Origin: Anaerolineae bacterium
GTDB taxonomy: Bacteria; Chloroflexota; Anaerolineae; Aggregatilineales; UBA2796
NCBI GenBank assembly: GCA_019637555.1
Contig: JAHBVK010000003.1
Coordinates: 124,001 to 188,000, forward strand
Length of the DNA stretch: 64,000 nt
Direction of reading: 5' to 3'
In this document: positions 15,091-24,043 of the stretch, one piece after another
How positions within the stretch are numbered: position 1 is the first letter of the stretch
Layout: each line of letters opens with the position of its first letter
Position numbers and translations under genes: made by a program
Notes under the pieces: model-generated
Databases searched by the model: none
What the model saw: only the letters and a program-made list of their open reading frames with translations
Told to the model about the DNA's origin: nothing

Positions 15091-16737
15091 ATTTTCGATA
15101 GTATAGATTTTGGAACAGAGTCGGGGCGGGCGCTGCTGGTCGAAGTCGAGACCGGACGCGAGATCGCTTCGGCGGTACATGCCTACGCCAACGGCGTGAT
15201 CGATGAGCATCTGCCGGGAAGTGATAAGCCACTGCCTCCTGATTGGGCACTGCAAGACCCCAACGATTACATCGAAGTACTGAAACATACTGTCCCTGCT
15301 GTGCTGCGCGAAAGCAAGATCAACCCAGCAGAAGTGATCGGCGTGGGCATCGACTTCACCGCCTGCACCATGCTGCCGACGCTCAAAGATGGTACGCCGC
15401 TGTGCTATCTAGATCAGTGGCGCATGAATCCACATTCGTGGGTGAAGCTGTGGAAGCATCACGCCAGCCAGCCGCAAGCGGATCAGATCAACGAGACGGC
15501 GCGGCGCATGGGCGAGGGTTGGTTGGATCGCTACGGCGGTAAGATTTCCAGCGAATGGTTCTTCAGCAAGGCACTGCAAATCCTACAGGAAGCGCCGGAT
15601 GTCTATAACGCCGCCGAACGCTTGATCGAGGCGACGGACTGGGTGATCTGGCAGATGACAGGAGTAGAAACCCGCAATGCATGCACCGCTGGGTATAAGG
15701 CGATGGTGCAGGACGAAGGCTATCCGCGTCGGGAATACTTCGCCGCCCTCGATCCGCGCTTTGCCGATGTGGTGGATACGCGCATGAGCCGTCAGTTGGC
15801 GGATCTCGGCGCTAAGGCAGGTGATCTGACCGAGCAGGCTGCCGGCTGGATGGGCTTGAAGCCGGGGATCGCCGTAGCAGTGGCAAATGTCGATGCCCAC
15901 GTCACCGTTCCAGCGGTGAAAGCAGTACAGTCGGGGCGTATGGTGATGGTGATGGGCACTTCCACGTGCCATCTGGTCGTTGGCAACAGTTTGCAACCAG
16001 TCGAGGGCATGTGCGGTGTGGTGCGCGGCGGGATCATCCCCAATGCTTACGGCTACGAGGCGGGACAAAGCGGCGTCGGGGATATCTTCGCGTGGTTCGT
16101 GGATAATGCCGTACCCAAAGAATATTTTGAGGCGGCAGAGCGCAACCAGATGGACATCCATCAGTATCTAGAGGCGGAAGCGGCAAAGCAGAAGCCGGGT
16201 GAACATGGCTTGGTGGCGCTGGACTGGTGGAACGGCAACCGATCCACGCTGGTCGATGCCGATCTGACCGGACTGCTGCTCGGCGGTACACTGGCGACCC
16301 GTGCTCCTGATATTTACCGCGCCCTGATCGAAGCGACGGCATTCGGCACGCGCACAATCCTTGAGGCATTCGAGGGGCGCGGCATCCCGATCAATGATCT
16401 GGTGGCGGCGGGTGGTTTACCGGAGAAGAACAAGCTGCTGGTGCAAATCTACGCTGACGTGACGGGCAAGAGCATGTACTTCGCCGGATCGTCACAAGCG
16501 CCAGCGCTCGGATCAGCGATGCATGCCGCGGTGGCAGCGGGTGCCTATCCCGACATCAACGCGGCGGCAGAGAAGATGGGTAAGCTGAAGGATGAAGTGG
16601 CGACGCCTAATCCAGAGAACAAGAAGGTCTACGACAAGTTGTATGCTGAATACAAGACGCTCTATGACTACTTCGGGCGCGGTCAGAACGATGTGATGAA
16701 GCGCTTGAAGCAGATCAAGCGTGAGGCGCTGGCGTAG
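15091..16737 (+). CDS. araB: L-ribulokinase (FGGY family) with a damaged or non-standard start
   Basis: A FGGY carbohydrate kinase of the AraB type, which phosphorylates L-ribulose with ATP. The reading frame is homologous from SIDFGTESGRALLVEV (N-terminal phosphate-binding loop) to the C-terminus. It includes GVGIDFTACTMLP, QWRMNPHSWVKLW, MVMGTSTCHLVVG and GGLPEKNKLLVQIYADVTG. AraB is usually ~550-570 residues, and this frame gives 548 if read from 15091. No ATG/GTG/TTG lies in frame before GTG 15196, which would remove the N-terminal ATP loop. An ATG at 15081 is in another frame; one nucleotide fewer in the TTTT run at 15092-15095 would join them. So either an ATT start or a frameshift. Confidence 0.85.
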   Translation: MFDSIDFGTESGRALLVEVETGREIASAVHAYANGVIDEHLPGSDKPLPPDWALQDPNDYIEVLKHTVPAVLRESKINPAEVIGVGIDFTACTMLPTLKDGTPLCYLDQWRMNPHSWVKLWKHHASQPQADQINETARRMGEGWLDRYGGKISSEWFFSKALQILQEAPDVYNAAERLIEATDWVIWQMTGVETRNACTAGYKAMVQDEGYPRREYFAALDPRFADVVDTRMSRQLADLGAKAGDLTEQAAGWMGLKPGIAVAVANVDAHVTVPAVKAVQSGRMVMVMGTSTCHLVVGNSLQPVEGMCGVVRGGIIPNAYGYEAGQSGVGDIFAWFVDNAVPKEYFEAAERNQMDIHQYLEAEAAKQKPGEHGLVALDWWNGNRSTLVDADLTGLLLGGTLATRAPDIYRALIEATAFGTRTILEAFEGRGIPINDLVAAGGLPEKNKLLVQIYADVTGKSMYFAGSSQAPALGSAMHAAVAAGAYPDINAAAEKMGKLKDEVATPNPENKKVYDKLYAEYKTLYDYFGRGQNDVMKRLKQIKREALA

Positions 16738-16901
16738 GTAAATGTTGAGGGTAGCGGCTAGCTCATGCTACCGATATAACCCTGAACGGCACGCCTACCG
16801 GAGATTGAAGGGTTTGTCTGGCGTTGGTCAAGCAGTGGCGTGAATATGAGTAGACCGGAGGCTCCAAGGCTTGTCCGGCGTTAATCAAGTAGTCACGTAT
16901 G

Positions 16902-16964
16902 TAGACCGGAGGTTGAAACCTCCGGCTACAACACTTGGTAAACCCACTGAAGTGGGTTAAGAGC
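16902..16964. repeat. Palindromic repeat TAGACCGGAGG...CCTCCGGCTACA, copy 1
   Basis: TAGACCGGAGGTTGAAACCT, CCGGCTACAACA and AAACCCACTGAAGTGGGTT form two consecutive hairpins. Relatives lie at 17061-17120, 49251-49313 and, inverted, 51131-51195. The gap 16738-17507 consists mainly of such units plus degenerate fragments, and contains no gene. Confidence 0.65.
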
Positions 16965-17012
16965 AGAACATGACCTTTGGAGAACCCTCCTTAGAGGGTT
17001 TCTGGAGCGTTA

Positions 17013-17053
17013 TAGCATGGAGTTTTGAACCCCATGCGTCGGCGGCAAGCAGA
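17013..17053. repeat. Palindromic repeat AGCATGGAGTTTTGAACCCCATGC, copy 2
   Basis: This is a hairpin ending in GCGTCGGCGGCAAGCAG, related to 11611-11657. A shorter decayed relative appears around 17345-17384. Confidence 0.5.
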
Positions 17054-17060
17054 GAAATAA

Positions 17061-17120
17061 ACTCCGGACAAGCCTTTCAACCTCCGGCTACAACACCTGT
17101 TAAACCCACTGAAGTGAGAG
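17061..17120. repeat. Palindromic repeat of the CCTCCGGCTACAACACC family, copy 2
   Basis: CCTCCGGCTACAACACCTGT followed by TAAACCCACTGAAGTGAGAG matches the second half of the 16902-16964 unit. Its first half has diverged. Confidence 0.5.
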
Positions 17121-17507
17121 TGGGGCATCAGTAGAACAGTGGCACAAGACTTGTCCGGCTGCCAGTCCAGAGGGCAGGTTGAGAAACCTGCCCCTACCTC
17201 CAAGGTCGATAGTGGTGCTGCTATCGGCGCTCCACCTCGCAGTCTGAATTGCCCTTAATTTGTGCTCATGCCCCAGCCTCACTGAAGTGGGTTAGGAGCA
17301 AATACCGACCAGTTGTGAATCCTCTTTCGATGAATTTCAAACTATGAAGACATCCTTTTGAACCCATGCGTCTGAAGCTAGCAGGATCATTAAGCTGCGG
17401 ACAAGACTGTTAGCCTGCGCTGATCCGGCGGCGCAACACCTCACCACGTCCATTGTCGTTGAACAAATGAGCTATAATGGGGCTAACGGCTATAGAAATT
17501 CCGGTTG

Positions 17508-19391
17508 ATGCAGCTACCACTCTTTCAGGAAGTCCATACTACCGATAGCGCAGCACTGCGACGCTGCCTCACTGCTGATGTTGTCTCGGTGGACGTAGAG
17601 ACTGAGACGCGCTGGCAGGGCGTCGGACCGAAAGTTGATTTCGGTCTGAGCTATTCCGCTGATGTGACCATCATCGCGCTGGCGTGGACAGCAGCAACCC
17701 AACCCGATCAGATCGAAACTACCGCTATCGCCGCGCCGTTTGATCAAGAAGTGCGTCAGTTCCTGATCGATCTGTTCAGCGATTCGCACCAGATCGTCGC
17801 CCACAACGCCGTCTTCGACATCCGGCAACTGAGTAAGCTGACCGCTGGCGTGATCCCTGTGCACATCTGGGATACGCAGACGATGGCGCGGCTGCTGCAT
17901 CCGGCGATTGATGTCAGCTACAGCTTGCTGGCGGTGGCGACCACGCTCGGTATCCCAATCCCTGAACAGCAGAAAGAACTCAAGAGTCAGCGCGGCAGGC
18001 TGCACACCTTACCGCTTGATCTGACGGTACGCTACGCCCAAGATGATGCCCGACTAGCCCTGCAAATTTACCAGCGGCAGCGGCAGTTCCCCGATCCGCA
18101 TCAGTTGGTCGATTGGGAATGTCGCTCTGTCTTTGAATACTGCCGCATGGCAGTGCAGGGAATGCGGCTGAACACGCCCTACGCCGAGCAGCGCATCAGC
18201 GTACTGAGCAAACAGCGCGAGGCAATCGCGGCGCGGTTGCGAGAAGATGGACTCTCCACGCCCGGCAGCGGCAAAGAACGCGCCAAATATCTCTACCGCA
18301 CCAAAGGCATCCCCTTGCCTAAATGGGACCCCAAATCGTGGCACTTCACACGGGCGGGTCGGCGGCGCTTGCTGGCGCATCCGGGTGCAGCAGTGGAACT
18401 CTCCGATCTGAGCACAGGCGCACACGTCATTGAGTCGTACATGGAAGAAGGCAGTCCCTATCTGGATGCTCTGCGCGATCTCGCCGCTTTTCTGGAAGTC
18501 GATTGGCTGATTTCCGCACTGGAAGGCTTGATCGATCACGCGGCGTCTGATGGACGCCTGCACAGTTTAGTCTCTACCGCAACAGAATCGGGGCGGCGGG
18601 CGTCCAGCTATCCACACATGCAGAACTGGAAGATGCCAGCGATGGCGGGCGTCGCTATCGGTGATCCGGGCTTCACACTGGTCGAGATCGACTACAGCAA
18701 CGCCGAAAACGTGATGGCAGCGCTGATTAGCGGTGACGACAATTTATCGGCTGCCTGCGCCACCGAGGATTTTCACTCCGCGATGGGTCTGCGCTACTTC
18801 GGTCAAACATGGGAAAAAGCCGATGCCGATCAGCGCAAGCAGTTACGCAATATGTCCAAGAAGATCACCTATGGCACGGCTTACGGCATGGGCGCGGAAC
18901 GTTTAGGCGAGAGCATCGGCGTCTCCCGCGAGGAAGCACGCCAACTGATCGAAGCGAAGGATCGCGCATTCGCTAAGGTCACCGCTATGCGTCAGCGTGC
19001 CCAGCAGCAGGTCCGCGAAAGCAACCTGCTCAAGTTATGGACGGGGCGACCTGTCGCTGTGCCCACACCGTTCGTGGCGTGGAACTATCTGTGTCAGGGC
19101 GGGGTAGCGGAAGTGCTTAAACGCGCCATTGTGGTCGTCTCGGAAACTTACCGCCAGCGGGGGATGCGTTCCCGCGTGGCGCTGGACATGCACGACGCGC
19201 TGATCCTCGAAGTGGCGCACGACGAATGGGACACCGCTATTGAATTGGCGAGCAACATCATGACCACGATCACGCCACAGGCGCTGACCGAACGCACCAA
19301 CCCGCCAATCCACTGGACGGCGCAGCCGAATTTGCGCGAGAACCAGCATAAATGGGGCGCACAGCAGACCATGCCAGAGGCATCGATATAA
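17508..19391 (+). CDS. Divergent family A DNA polymerase with 3'-5' exonuclease domain
   Basis: A 627-residue PolA-like protein without the 5'-nuclease domain. The N-terminal DnaQ-like proofreading domain (about residues 20-190) shows VVSVDVETET (exo I), VAHNAVFDIRQL (exo II) and YAQDDARLALQIY (exo III). The polymerase domain (about 330-610) has motif A IDYSNAENVMAALISGDD in place of the usual DYSQIELR. Motif B is NMSKKITYGTAYGMGAERLG and motif C is MHDALILEV. The metal-binding aspartates in A and C and the motif A glutamate remain, but the Arg of motif A and the Glu after motif C Asp are changed. ATG 17508 follows a TATAAT at 17473-17478. It may act in repair or as an element-borne polymerase. 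No partner genes are nearby. Confidence 0.88.
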   Translation: MQLPLFQEVHTTDSAALRRCLTADVVSVDVETETRWQGVGPKVDFGLSYSADVTIIALAWTAATQPDQIETTAIAAPFDQEVRQFLIDLFSDSHQIVAHNAVFDIRQLSKLTAGVIPVHIWDTQTMARLLHPAIDVSYSLLAVATTLGIPIPEQQKELKSQRGRLHTLPLDLTVRYAQDDARLALQIYQRQRQFPDPHQLVDWECRSVFEYCRMAVQGMRLNTPYAEQRISVLSKQREAIAARLREDGLSTPGSGKERAKYLYRTKGIPLPKWDPKSWHFTRAGRRRLLAHPGAAVELSDLSTGAHVIESYMEEGSPYLDALRDLAAFLEVDWLISALEGLIDHAASDGRLHSLVSTATESGRRASSYPHMQNWKMPAMAGVAIGDPGFTLVEIDYSNAENVMAALISGDDNLSAACATEDFHSAMGLRYFGQTWEKADADQRKQLRNMSKKITYGTAYGMGAERLGESIGVSREEARQLIEAKDRAFAKVTAMRQRAQQQVRESNLLKLWTGRPVAVPTPFVAWNYLCQGGVAEVLKRAIVVVSETYRQRGMRSRVALDMHDALILEVAHDEWDTAIELASNIMTTITPQALTERTNPPIHWTAQPNLRENQHKWGAQQTMPEASI

Positions 19392-19404
19392 GCTTGCCCA
19401 GCCG

Positions 19405-20133
19405 CTACACTTTCCGTATGCGCTTCGCCAGCACCGCAATCTGTGCGTTCTTCTCTGCGTTCGCTTCCTGCAACAGTTGGATCGTCACGTTACCACCGCG
19501 CATCGCCGCTAGGAGCACTTCCTCAGCAGCCAAAAAATCTGCGCAAGAGTCTGCTACCTCAGCGGCAATGTTATTAGGAATAGTGGTGACGCCATTGACA
19601 TCCGCGTGCAGCAGATCATCTGGATAGATGGGGATGCCGCCAACATGAATAGGGACGTGGAACTGCATCACCTGAATGTAGCCGTGCGAGACAATCGCGC
19701 CATCGGTGAAGACGGGGAAGCCAAGCCTGTGCACCTGATCGAGATCGCGTCCCGGTCCATTGGTGATCAAGCCCACCGCGCCGAATGCCTTATAGGTAGT
19801 GCACATGATCTCGCCGAAGGTGGCGGCACGCGGCGGACTATCAAGGTCTTGAAAGACCACGATTGGCGGACCGGAGAGTTCGGCAAAGCGGGCGACTTGC
19901 GCAGCTAATCCCTGATGATAATCGTGTCCGTCGCGCGGCTCGATGGCGGTGCGGCAGGTGGCAGTGGCAGCGAAGCCCACGATTGGCGGTGTGTCGGGGA
20001 AGCAGGCGCGGATGCGCGTATCCATATAGCCTGCGGTGCGCGGACGCACCTCGAACAATTCGATAACGTTGCAGATGGTTGGCGTGTCCACAGCACGTAA
20101 TCTGGCAAGTACAGTGGGCGTGATCGTAGTCAT
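19405..20133 (-). CDS. RraA-family protein (aldolase/decarboxylase-like)
   Basis: A 242-residue member of the RraA / 4-hydroxy-4-methyl-2-oxoglutarate aldolase fold. Family segments are VDTPTICNVIE near the N-terminus, GLITNGPGRDLDQVHRLGFPVFTDG (the conserved G-x-x-RD metal and substrate loop) and DLLHADVNGVTTIPNNIAAEVAD. Many bacterial members act on small keto acids; true RNase E inhibition is known only for a subset. The role here is therefore probably metabolic. It is divergent from the SGNH hydrolase gene. The C-terminal helix is long and charged. Confidence 0.88.
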   Translation of the reverse strand: MTTITPTVLARLRAVDTPTICNVIELFEVRPRTAGYMDTRIRACFPDTPPIVGFAATATCRTAIEPRDGHDYHQGLAAQVARFAELSGPPIVVFQDLDSPPRAATFGEIMCTTYKAFGAVGLITNGPGRDLDQVHRLGFPVFTDGAIVSHGYIQVMQFHVPIHVGGIPIYPDDLLHADVNGVTTIPNNIAAEVADSCADFLAAEEVLLAAMRGGNVTIQLLQEANAEKNAQIAVLAKRIRKV

Positions 20134-20268
20134 TTTCAGTTACCTTGAGAGAAGCGGAGTTGAACTAGTATAACAACTGGCTCTGGTGCATAATGGAATT
20201 GATGACGCTGATCCTCTTGATGTCAACCTCAACCGCAAACAAGGCATTCTCACTGGAGTATTAAGCCA

Positions 20269-21300
20269 ATGACCACCAACGCCAATGTGCTTGTCTATGA
20301 CGGGCGAGTTGGGCTGCATAACGTGGCAGAGACGTTCCAAGCTGGCGCGGAGATCGGCTTGAGTCGCATCCCTTTAGCGTTAGGCGCGACGCTCAATGAC
20401 AACGCGCGGATGCGTACCGGATTTATGACGGGCAGCGAGATCCGCTTCAATTTGCGCGGCGATCATGCCGCGATCACACTGCGGATGCTGGAGCAACCAT
20501 CGCTGGTAGAGCTGTACAACGGCACTTTCTTCGTCGATTGGTACGTGATCGGCACCGAACCGACGCGCATCGAGATCGCTCCACCTGAGCGGCTCAATCT
20601 ACTGCGCATGCTGCAGCAAGAGAGTAAGGTAGGCTTTGATCCTGATCTTTTCCGCCTGATGCTGCCGTGGAAACCGGAAGTGCGTTTGGTGGCGCTGGAA
20701 GGCGATATGCAGCCGCCGCGCCGCGATCAGACTCCGGCGCTGCGTTATCTGGTCTATGGTTCATCGATCAGTTACGGCAATTCGGGCATTCATCCATCGG
20801 GAATGTACGTGCAGCGAACGGCGCAGTTGCTGGGCGTCGATCTGATCAATATCGGCTTCGGCGGTGGCGCTCACCTCGAACCGCAGATGGCGGATTACCT
20901 CGCCAGCCGCACAGATTGGGACTTCGCCTCGCTCGAATTCGGCATCAACTTGATGGAGGCGCCGATCACGGAGCAGGAATTTGCGCAGCGCGTCGATTAT
21001 TTCATCAAGACGCTGGTCAGCGCACATCCTGAGAAGGTGCTGTTCATCCTCGATATGTTCCCCTATTTCGCGGATTACGAGGGCGATCTGGCGCTGGAAC
21101 GGCGGGCGATCAACTTTCGCGCTATCGTCCATGAAGCCATCGCCCGTAATGCCAGTTCTCAGATCATCGGTGTGGACGCACTGACCATGCTCACGCCAGC
21201 CAGCGGATTGCAGGCGGATGTACTGCACCCTTCGCCGCAGGGTATGGAGGAGATCGGCGGGAAGTTAGCGGCGATCATGCGTCCGGTGCTGAACCTGTGA
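20269..21300 (+). CDS. SGNH/GDSL-family hydrolase (putative carbohydrate esterase)
   Basis: A 343-residue protein. The N-terminal ~150 residues form a beta-rich domain. The SGNH hydrolase domain starts at VYGSSISYGNSG (block I Ser nucleophile, GSS replacing GDS). It continues with NIGFGGGAHLEP (block II Gly) and SLEFGINLM (block III Asn), and ends DVLHPSPQGMEEI (Asp-x-x-His). There is no signal peptide. The likely reaction is de-esterification of an acylated sugar. It is convergent with the aldolase of the sugar operon, 5 nt apart at the stops. Confidence 0.87.
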   Translation: MTTNANVLVYDGRVGLHNVAETFQAGAEIGLSRIPLALGATLNDNARMRTGFMTGSEIRFNLRGDHAAITLRMLEQPSLVELYNGTFFVDWYVIGTEPTRIEIAPPERLNLLRMLQQESKVGFDPDLFRLMLPWKPEVRLVALEGDMQPPRRDQTPALRYLVYGSSISYGNSGIHPSGMYVQRTAQLLGVDLINIGFGGGAHLEPQMADYLASRTDWDFASLEFGINLMEAPITEQEFAQRVDYFIKTLVSAHPEKVLFILDMFPYFADYEGDLALERRAINFRAIVHEAIARNASSQIIGVDALTMLTPASGLQADVLHPSPQGMEEIGGKLAAIMRPVLNL

Positions 21301-21305
21301 TCGCC

Positions 21306-22274
21306 TTACGCCTGATAGCTTTTGTACCAGTCCATCGTTGACGGCGCGAGATCGTAGAATTCCGTCCACGGACGCGCGGCGGCAGCAGCGACTTCTGTCA
21401 GTTTGTTGATCCGCATCACAGCGGTTTCGTTCAAGAATTGCTGACGTTCCGCCTCGCCCATCGTCACAGCCTCTTTCCAGATCGCACGTCCGGCGAGCCA
21501 ACCGCTCGCGCCCGACTCACAGGCGATCTGCGTCTGTTCGAGGAATGTTTCAAAGTCAACGCCCGCTGAGAGCAGCACCCACGGCACGCTGCACGCCGCG
21601 CTCAACTCCTCGCAGGTGGAGCGCCACAGTTTGCGATCCGAGTTGTAAGCGACATCCACGGGAAATTCCATCTTCAAAACATCGGGCTGTAACTTGCTCA
21701 AGCGCCGCGCCGTCTCGATCACCACCGGCGGGCGGGTCCGCGCGAATGCTTCGCTTTCCTTCTTCACCGCCGGATCGAGGCTGTAGGACATTGGCTCCAA
21801 AAACAGCGGCAGATCAGCGCGGTGGCAATCCTCGCAAACCTCAGCGATCACCGCTTCGATCTCTTCTGTCAGTGCACCTGTTTGCGGATGGTAGTAGGGC
21901 ATCATCTTGACGGCGGAAGCGCCCATCGCTTTGATCTTGGCAACGTTCCACCCTTCCACAAAGTCGATGCGCCGATAGGTAGAGTCGCCGCTGTAACCGG
22001 ATTTCTCCAGTGACATCAGCAGCCCGCTGCCGCCAGACATTTGCAGCGCGGGATGCAAACCGTACTCGTGATCCAGCAGTACGGCGCTGGCGTGAAAGGA
22101 CAGCGCCACGACCACTTCCGTCTTAATCTGTACTGCTGCTTCATAGGTCGAATCGGTGGGCAGCATTTTGCGGTAACTGCCGCGTTGATCGAATGCCAGA
22201 ATGGCGAAAACCTGCTCGCGCGTGCTGGTGGTTTTGAGTCCACGCCATCGCCCCGGTGTGAGTGTTGCTTTCAT
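21306..22274 (-). CDS. LacD-type (tagatose-1,6-bisphosphate) class I aldolase
   Basis: A 322-residue class I aldolase of the LacD family. Visible segments are ILAFDQRGSYRKML, VLLDHEYGLHP, AVKMMPYYHP, LPLFLEPMSYSLD and DVLKMEFPVDV (Schiff-base Lys), followed by WVLLSAGVDFETFLEQ. It would cleave a ketose-1,6-bisphosphate into two triose phosphates. ATG 22274 has AAGGA eight nt upstream; the longer frame to 22382 runs into the kinase gene and is rejected. It is the last gene of the operon after the PfkB kinase, 14 nt away. Kinase plus aldolase fits a tagatose-6-phosphate-type route. The sulfofructose phosphate aldolase branch of the same family cannot be excluded. Confidence 0.87.
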   Translation of the reverse strand: MKATLTPGRWRGLKTTSTREQVFAILAFDQRGSYRKMLPTDSTYEAAVQIKTEVVVALSFHASAVLLDHEYGLHPALQMSGGSGLLMSLEKSGYSGDSTYRRIDFVEGWNVAKIKAMGASAVKMMPYYHPQTGALTEEIEAVIAEVCEDCHRADLPLFLEPMSYSLDPAVKKESEAFARTRPPVVIETARRLSKLQPDVLKMEFPVDVAYNSDRKLWRSTCEELSAACSVPWVLLSAGVDFETFLEQTQIACESGASGWLAGRAIWKEAVTMGEAERQQFLNETAVMRINKLTEVAAAAARPWTEFYDLAPSTMDWYKSYQA

Positions 22275-22288
22275 GATATGTCCTTTGT

Positions 22289-23236
22289 TCAACCCTGCGT
22301 GGATTTGATGAACGTGTGCACGGCATCTAGCTTCTGTGCGCCTGCCATCGGTCCCTGTGCCGTGACCGCCAACGCACCGCAAGCATTGGCAAACCGAGCC
22401 GACTCAACTGCCGAAGCACCGGACAGCCAGCGCACCAAGAATCCGGCGTCAAAGCAGTCGCCAGCTCCGGTAGGATCGACTTCCTGCACTTGGAAACCGG
22501 GGACGTGTACCGAGCCGAGCCGGGTGTACACCGTACATCCTTGTGCACCCTGCGTCAGCACAATCACCCGATCCGGCTTCTGGTAAAGCAGCGCGGCGAC
22601 GGCATCCTCAACGCTGCTGGTTCCGGTAAGCAACTGCGCTTCTTCCGCGGTGGGCAAGATCACGTCTGCCGCTGCCACGAACGGCTCGAAAGCGTCTCGC
22701 GCCCGTTCGACGGGCAGCAGCTGCGGGCGCAGGTTTGGATCGAAGCTGATCTTCGCGCCCGCCCGCCGCGCCAGTTCCAGCGCCCGCCATCCGGCTGCCA
22801 GCGCCGCATCGTGCATTGACAGCGATGACCCCATGATATGCAAGCAGCGCAAGCCCTCGAACAGCGCCGGATCGATCAGCGCGGGCGCGATCTGTCCGGC
22901 TGCGGCATGGCGGGCGTGAAACACGAAATCACGCGAACCGTCGTGGTTATAGGCGACAAAAGCCACACCCGTCGTATAGCCTTCCAGCGTGTGCACGCCG
23001 CGGGTATCAACGCCATCCTCAACCAGTTGATCCAGCAGGCAGCGTCCGAAGGCATCCGCCCCCACCGCTCCGATGCACGCCGCCTTCGCGCCCAGCCGCG
23101 CCGCCTGTACAGCGAAGATGAACGGCGCACCGCTGGGATACGGACCCGTGAACTCGCCCGCCAGATGCAGCGGTACACCAATCTTCGTCCGCATCACCTC
23201 GACCAGCGCCTCGCCAAACGTCAGCAGGTCAAGCAT
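22289..23236 (-). CDS. PfkB-family carbohydrate kinase
   Basis: A 315-residue ribokinase-fold sugar kinase. The N-terminal LTFGEALVEVM and GAVGADAFGRCLLDQLVEDGVDT segments and the C-terminal signature EVDPTGAGDCFDAGFLVRWL (anion hole and catalytic Asp) are clear. The substrate may be tagatose-6-phosphate, fructose or a keto-deoxy sugar acid, inferred only from the adjacent LacD-type aldolase. It begins 3 nt after the transporter ATPase stop, so the genes are tightly coupled in a leftward operon. Confidence 0.92.
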   Translation of the reverse strand: MLDLLTFGEALVEVMRTKIGVPLHLAGEFTGPYPSGAPFIFAVQAARLGAKAACIGAVGADAFGRCLLDQLVEDGVDTRGVHTLEGYTTGVAFVAYNHDGSRDFVFHARHAAAGQIAPALIDPALFEGLRCLHIMGSSLSMHDAALAAGWRALELARRAGAKISFDPNLRPQLLPVERARDAFEPFVAAADVILPTAEEAQLLTGTSSVEDAVAALLYQKPDRVIVLTQGAQGCTVYTRLGSVHVPGFQVQEVDPTGAGDCFDAGFLVRWLSGASAVESARFANACGALAVTAQGPMAGAQKLDAVHTFIKSTQG

Positions 23237-23239
23237 GGA

Positions 23240-24043
23240 TCAAGTCATCTCCCCCGCGCCGACCATATGCTTGACAATCAGATCGACGGTGGCATCCTGA
23301 CGCAGTACATTGGCGACCACGCGCCCGCGCCGCATCACCACCATGCGATCCGCTACATCGAAGACATCTTGCATGGTGTGGCTGACGAGGATCACAGGTA
23401 CGTCGTGTTCGCGCAGCGTGCGGATCAGTTGCAGCACTTTGCGCTGCTCCGGCACACCGAGCGCCGCCGTCGGCTCGTCCATGATCACCATGCGGGCATT
23501 CCAGTAGATCGCCCGCGCAATCGCCACCGCCTGCCGCTGACCGCCGGATAGGTAACTCAACTTCTGGCGCAGTGAGGGGATATGAATGCCCAGACGGCTG
23601 AGTACTTCTTCCGCTTCCTTGCGCATCGCTTCGTCGTCGGTTACGGACAGCAATCCGAATATCTTTTTCTTCTTCTCTTTGCCCAGAAATACGTTCGCGC
23701 CCACATCCAGATTTTCCGCCAGCGCCAAATCCTGATAGATCGTCTCGATGCCGGAGGCGCGCACATTAGCCGGAGTGAGATGCAAAATGTCTGTGCTGTT
23801 AAAGGTGATCTCCCCTTCCTCTGGTTTGTAGACGCCGGAGATGCATTTGATCAGCGTGGATTTGCCCGCACCGTTATCACCGAGCAGTGCCACCACCTCG
23901 CCGGGGTAAACCTCAAAATCGACCTTGTTCAGCGCCGTCAGACCGCCGAAGAACTTGGATACCTGATGGCAGGTCAGCAGTGGTGTGGAATTATTGACCC
24001 TTGGCGACGGACTGACGCTGCTGCTTACAATATTCTCAGACAT
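23240..24043 (-). CDS. Sugar ABC transporter ATP-binding protein (single-domain, FrcA-like)
   Basis: A 267-residue ATPase with Walker A LLGDNGAGKSTLIK, signature SYLSGGQRQAVAIARAI, Walker B MVIMDEPTAALG and switch histidine VILVSHTMQDVF. Unlike the ~500-residue RbsA type at 5193 it carries only one ABC domain and presumably acts as a homodimer, as in FrcA-type systems. The first ~25 residues are an extra Ser-rich tail. It overlaps the permease gene by 8 nt and immediately precedes the kinase. Confidence 0.94.
   Translation of the reverse strand: MSENIVSSSVSPSPRVNNSTPLLTCHQVSKFFGGLTALNKVDFEVYPGEVVALLGDNGAGKSTLIKCISGVYKPEEGEITFNSTDILHLTPANVRASGIETIYQDLALAENLDVGANVFLGKEKKKKIFGLLSVTDDEAMRKEAEEVLSRLGIHIPSLRQKLSYLSGGQRQAVAIARAIYWNARMVIMDEPTAALGVPEQRKVLQLIRTLREHDVPVILVSHTMQDVFDVADRMVVMRRGRVVANVLRQDATVDLIVKHMVGAGEMT

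Noticed and set aside
22838-23551. 237-codon plus-strand frame opposite the PfkB and ATPase genes
   Set aside because: It is antisense to two clearly conserved genes and rich in His, Arg and Gln, typical of a shadow frame in GC-rich DNA.
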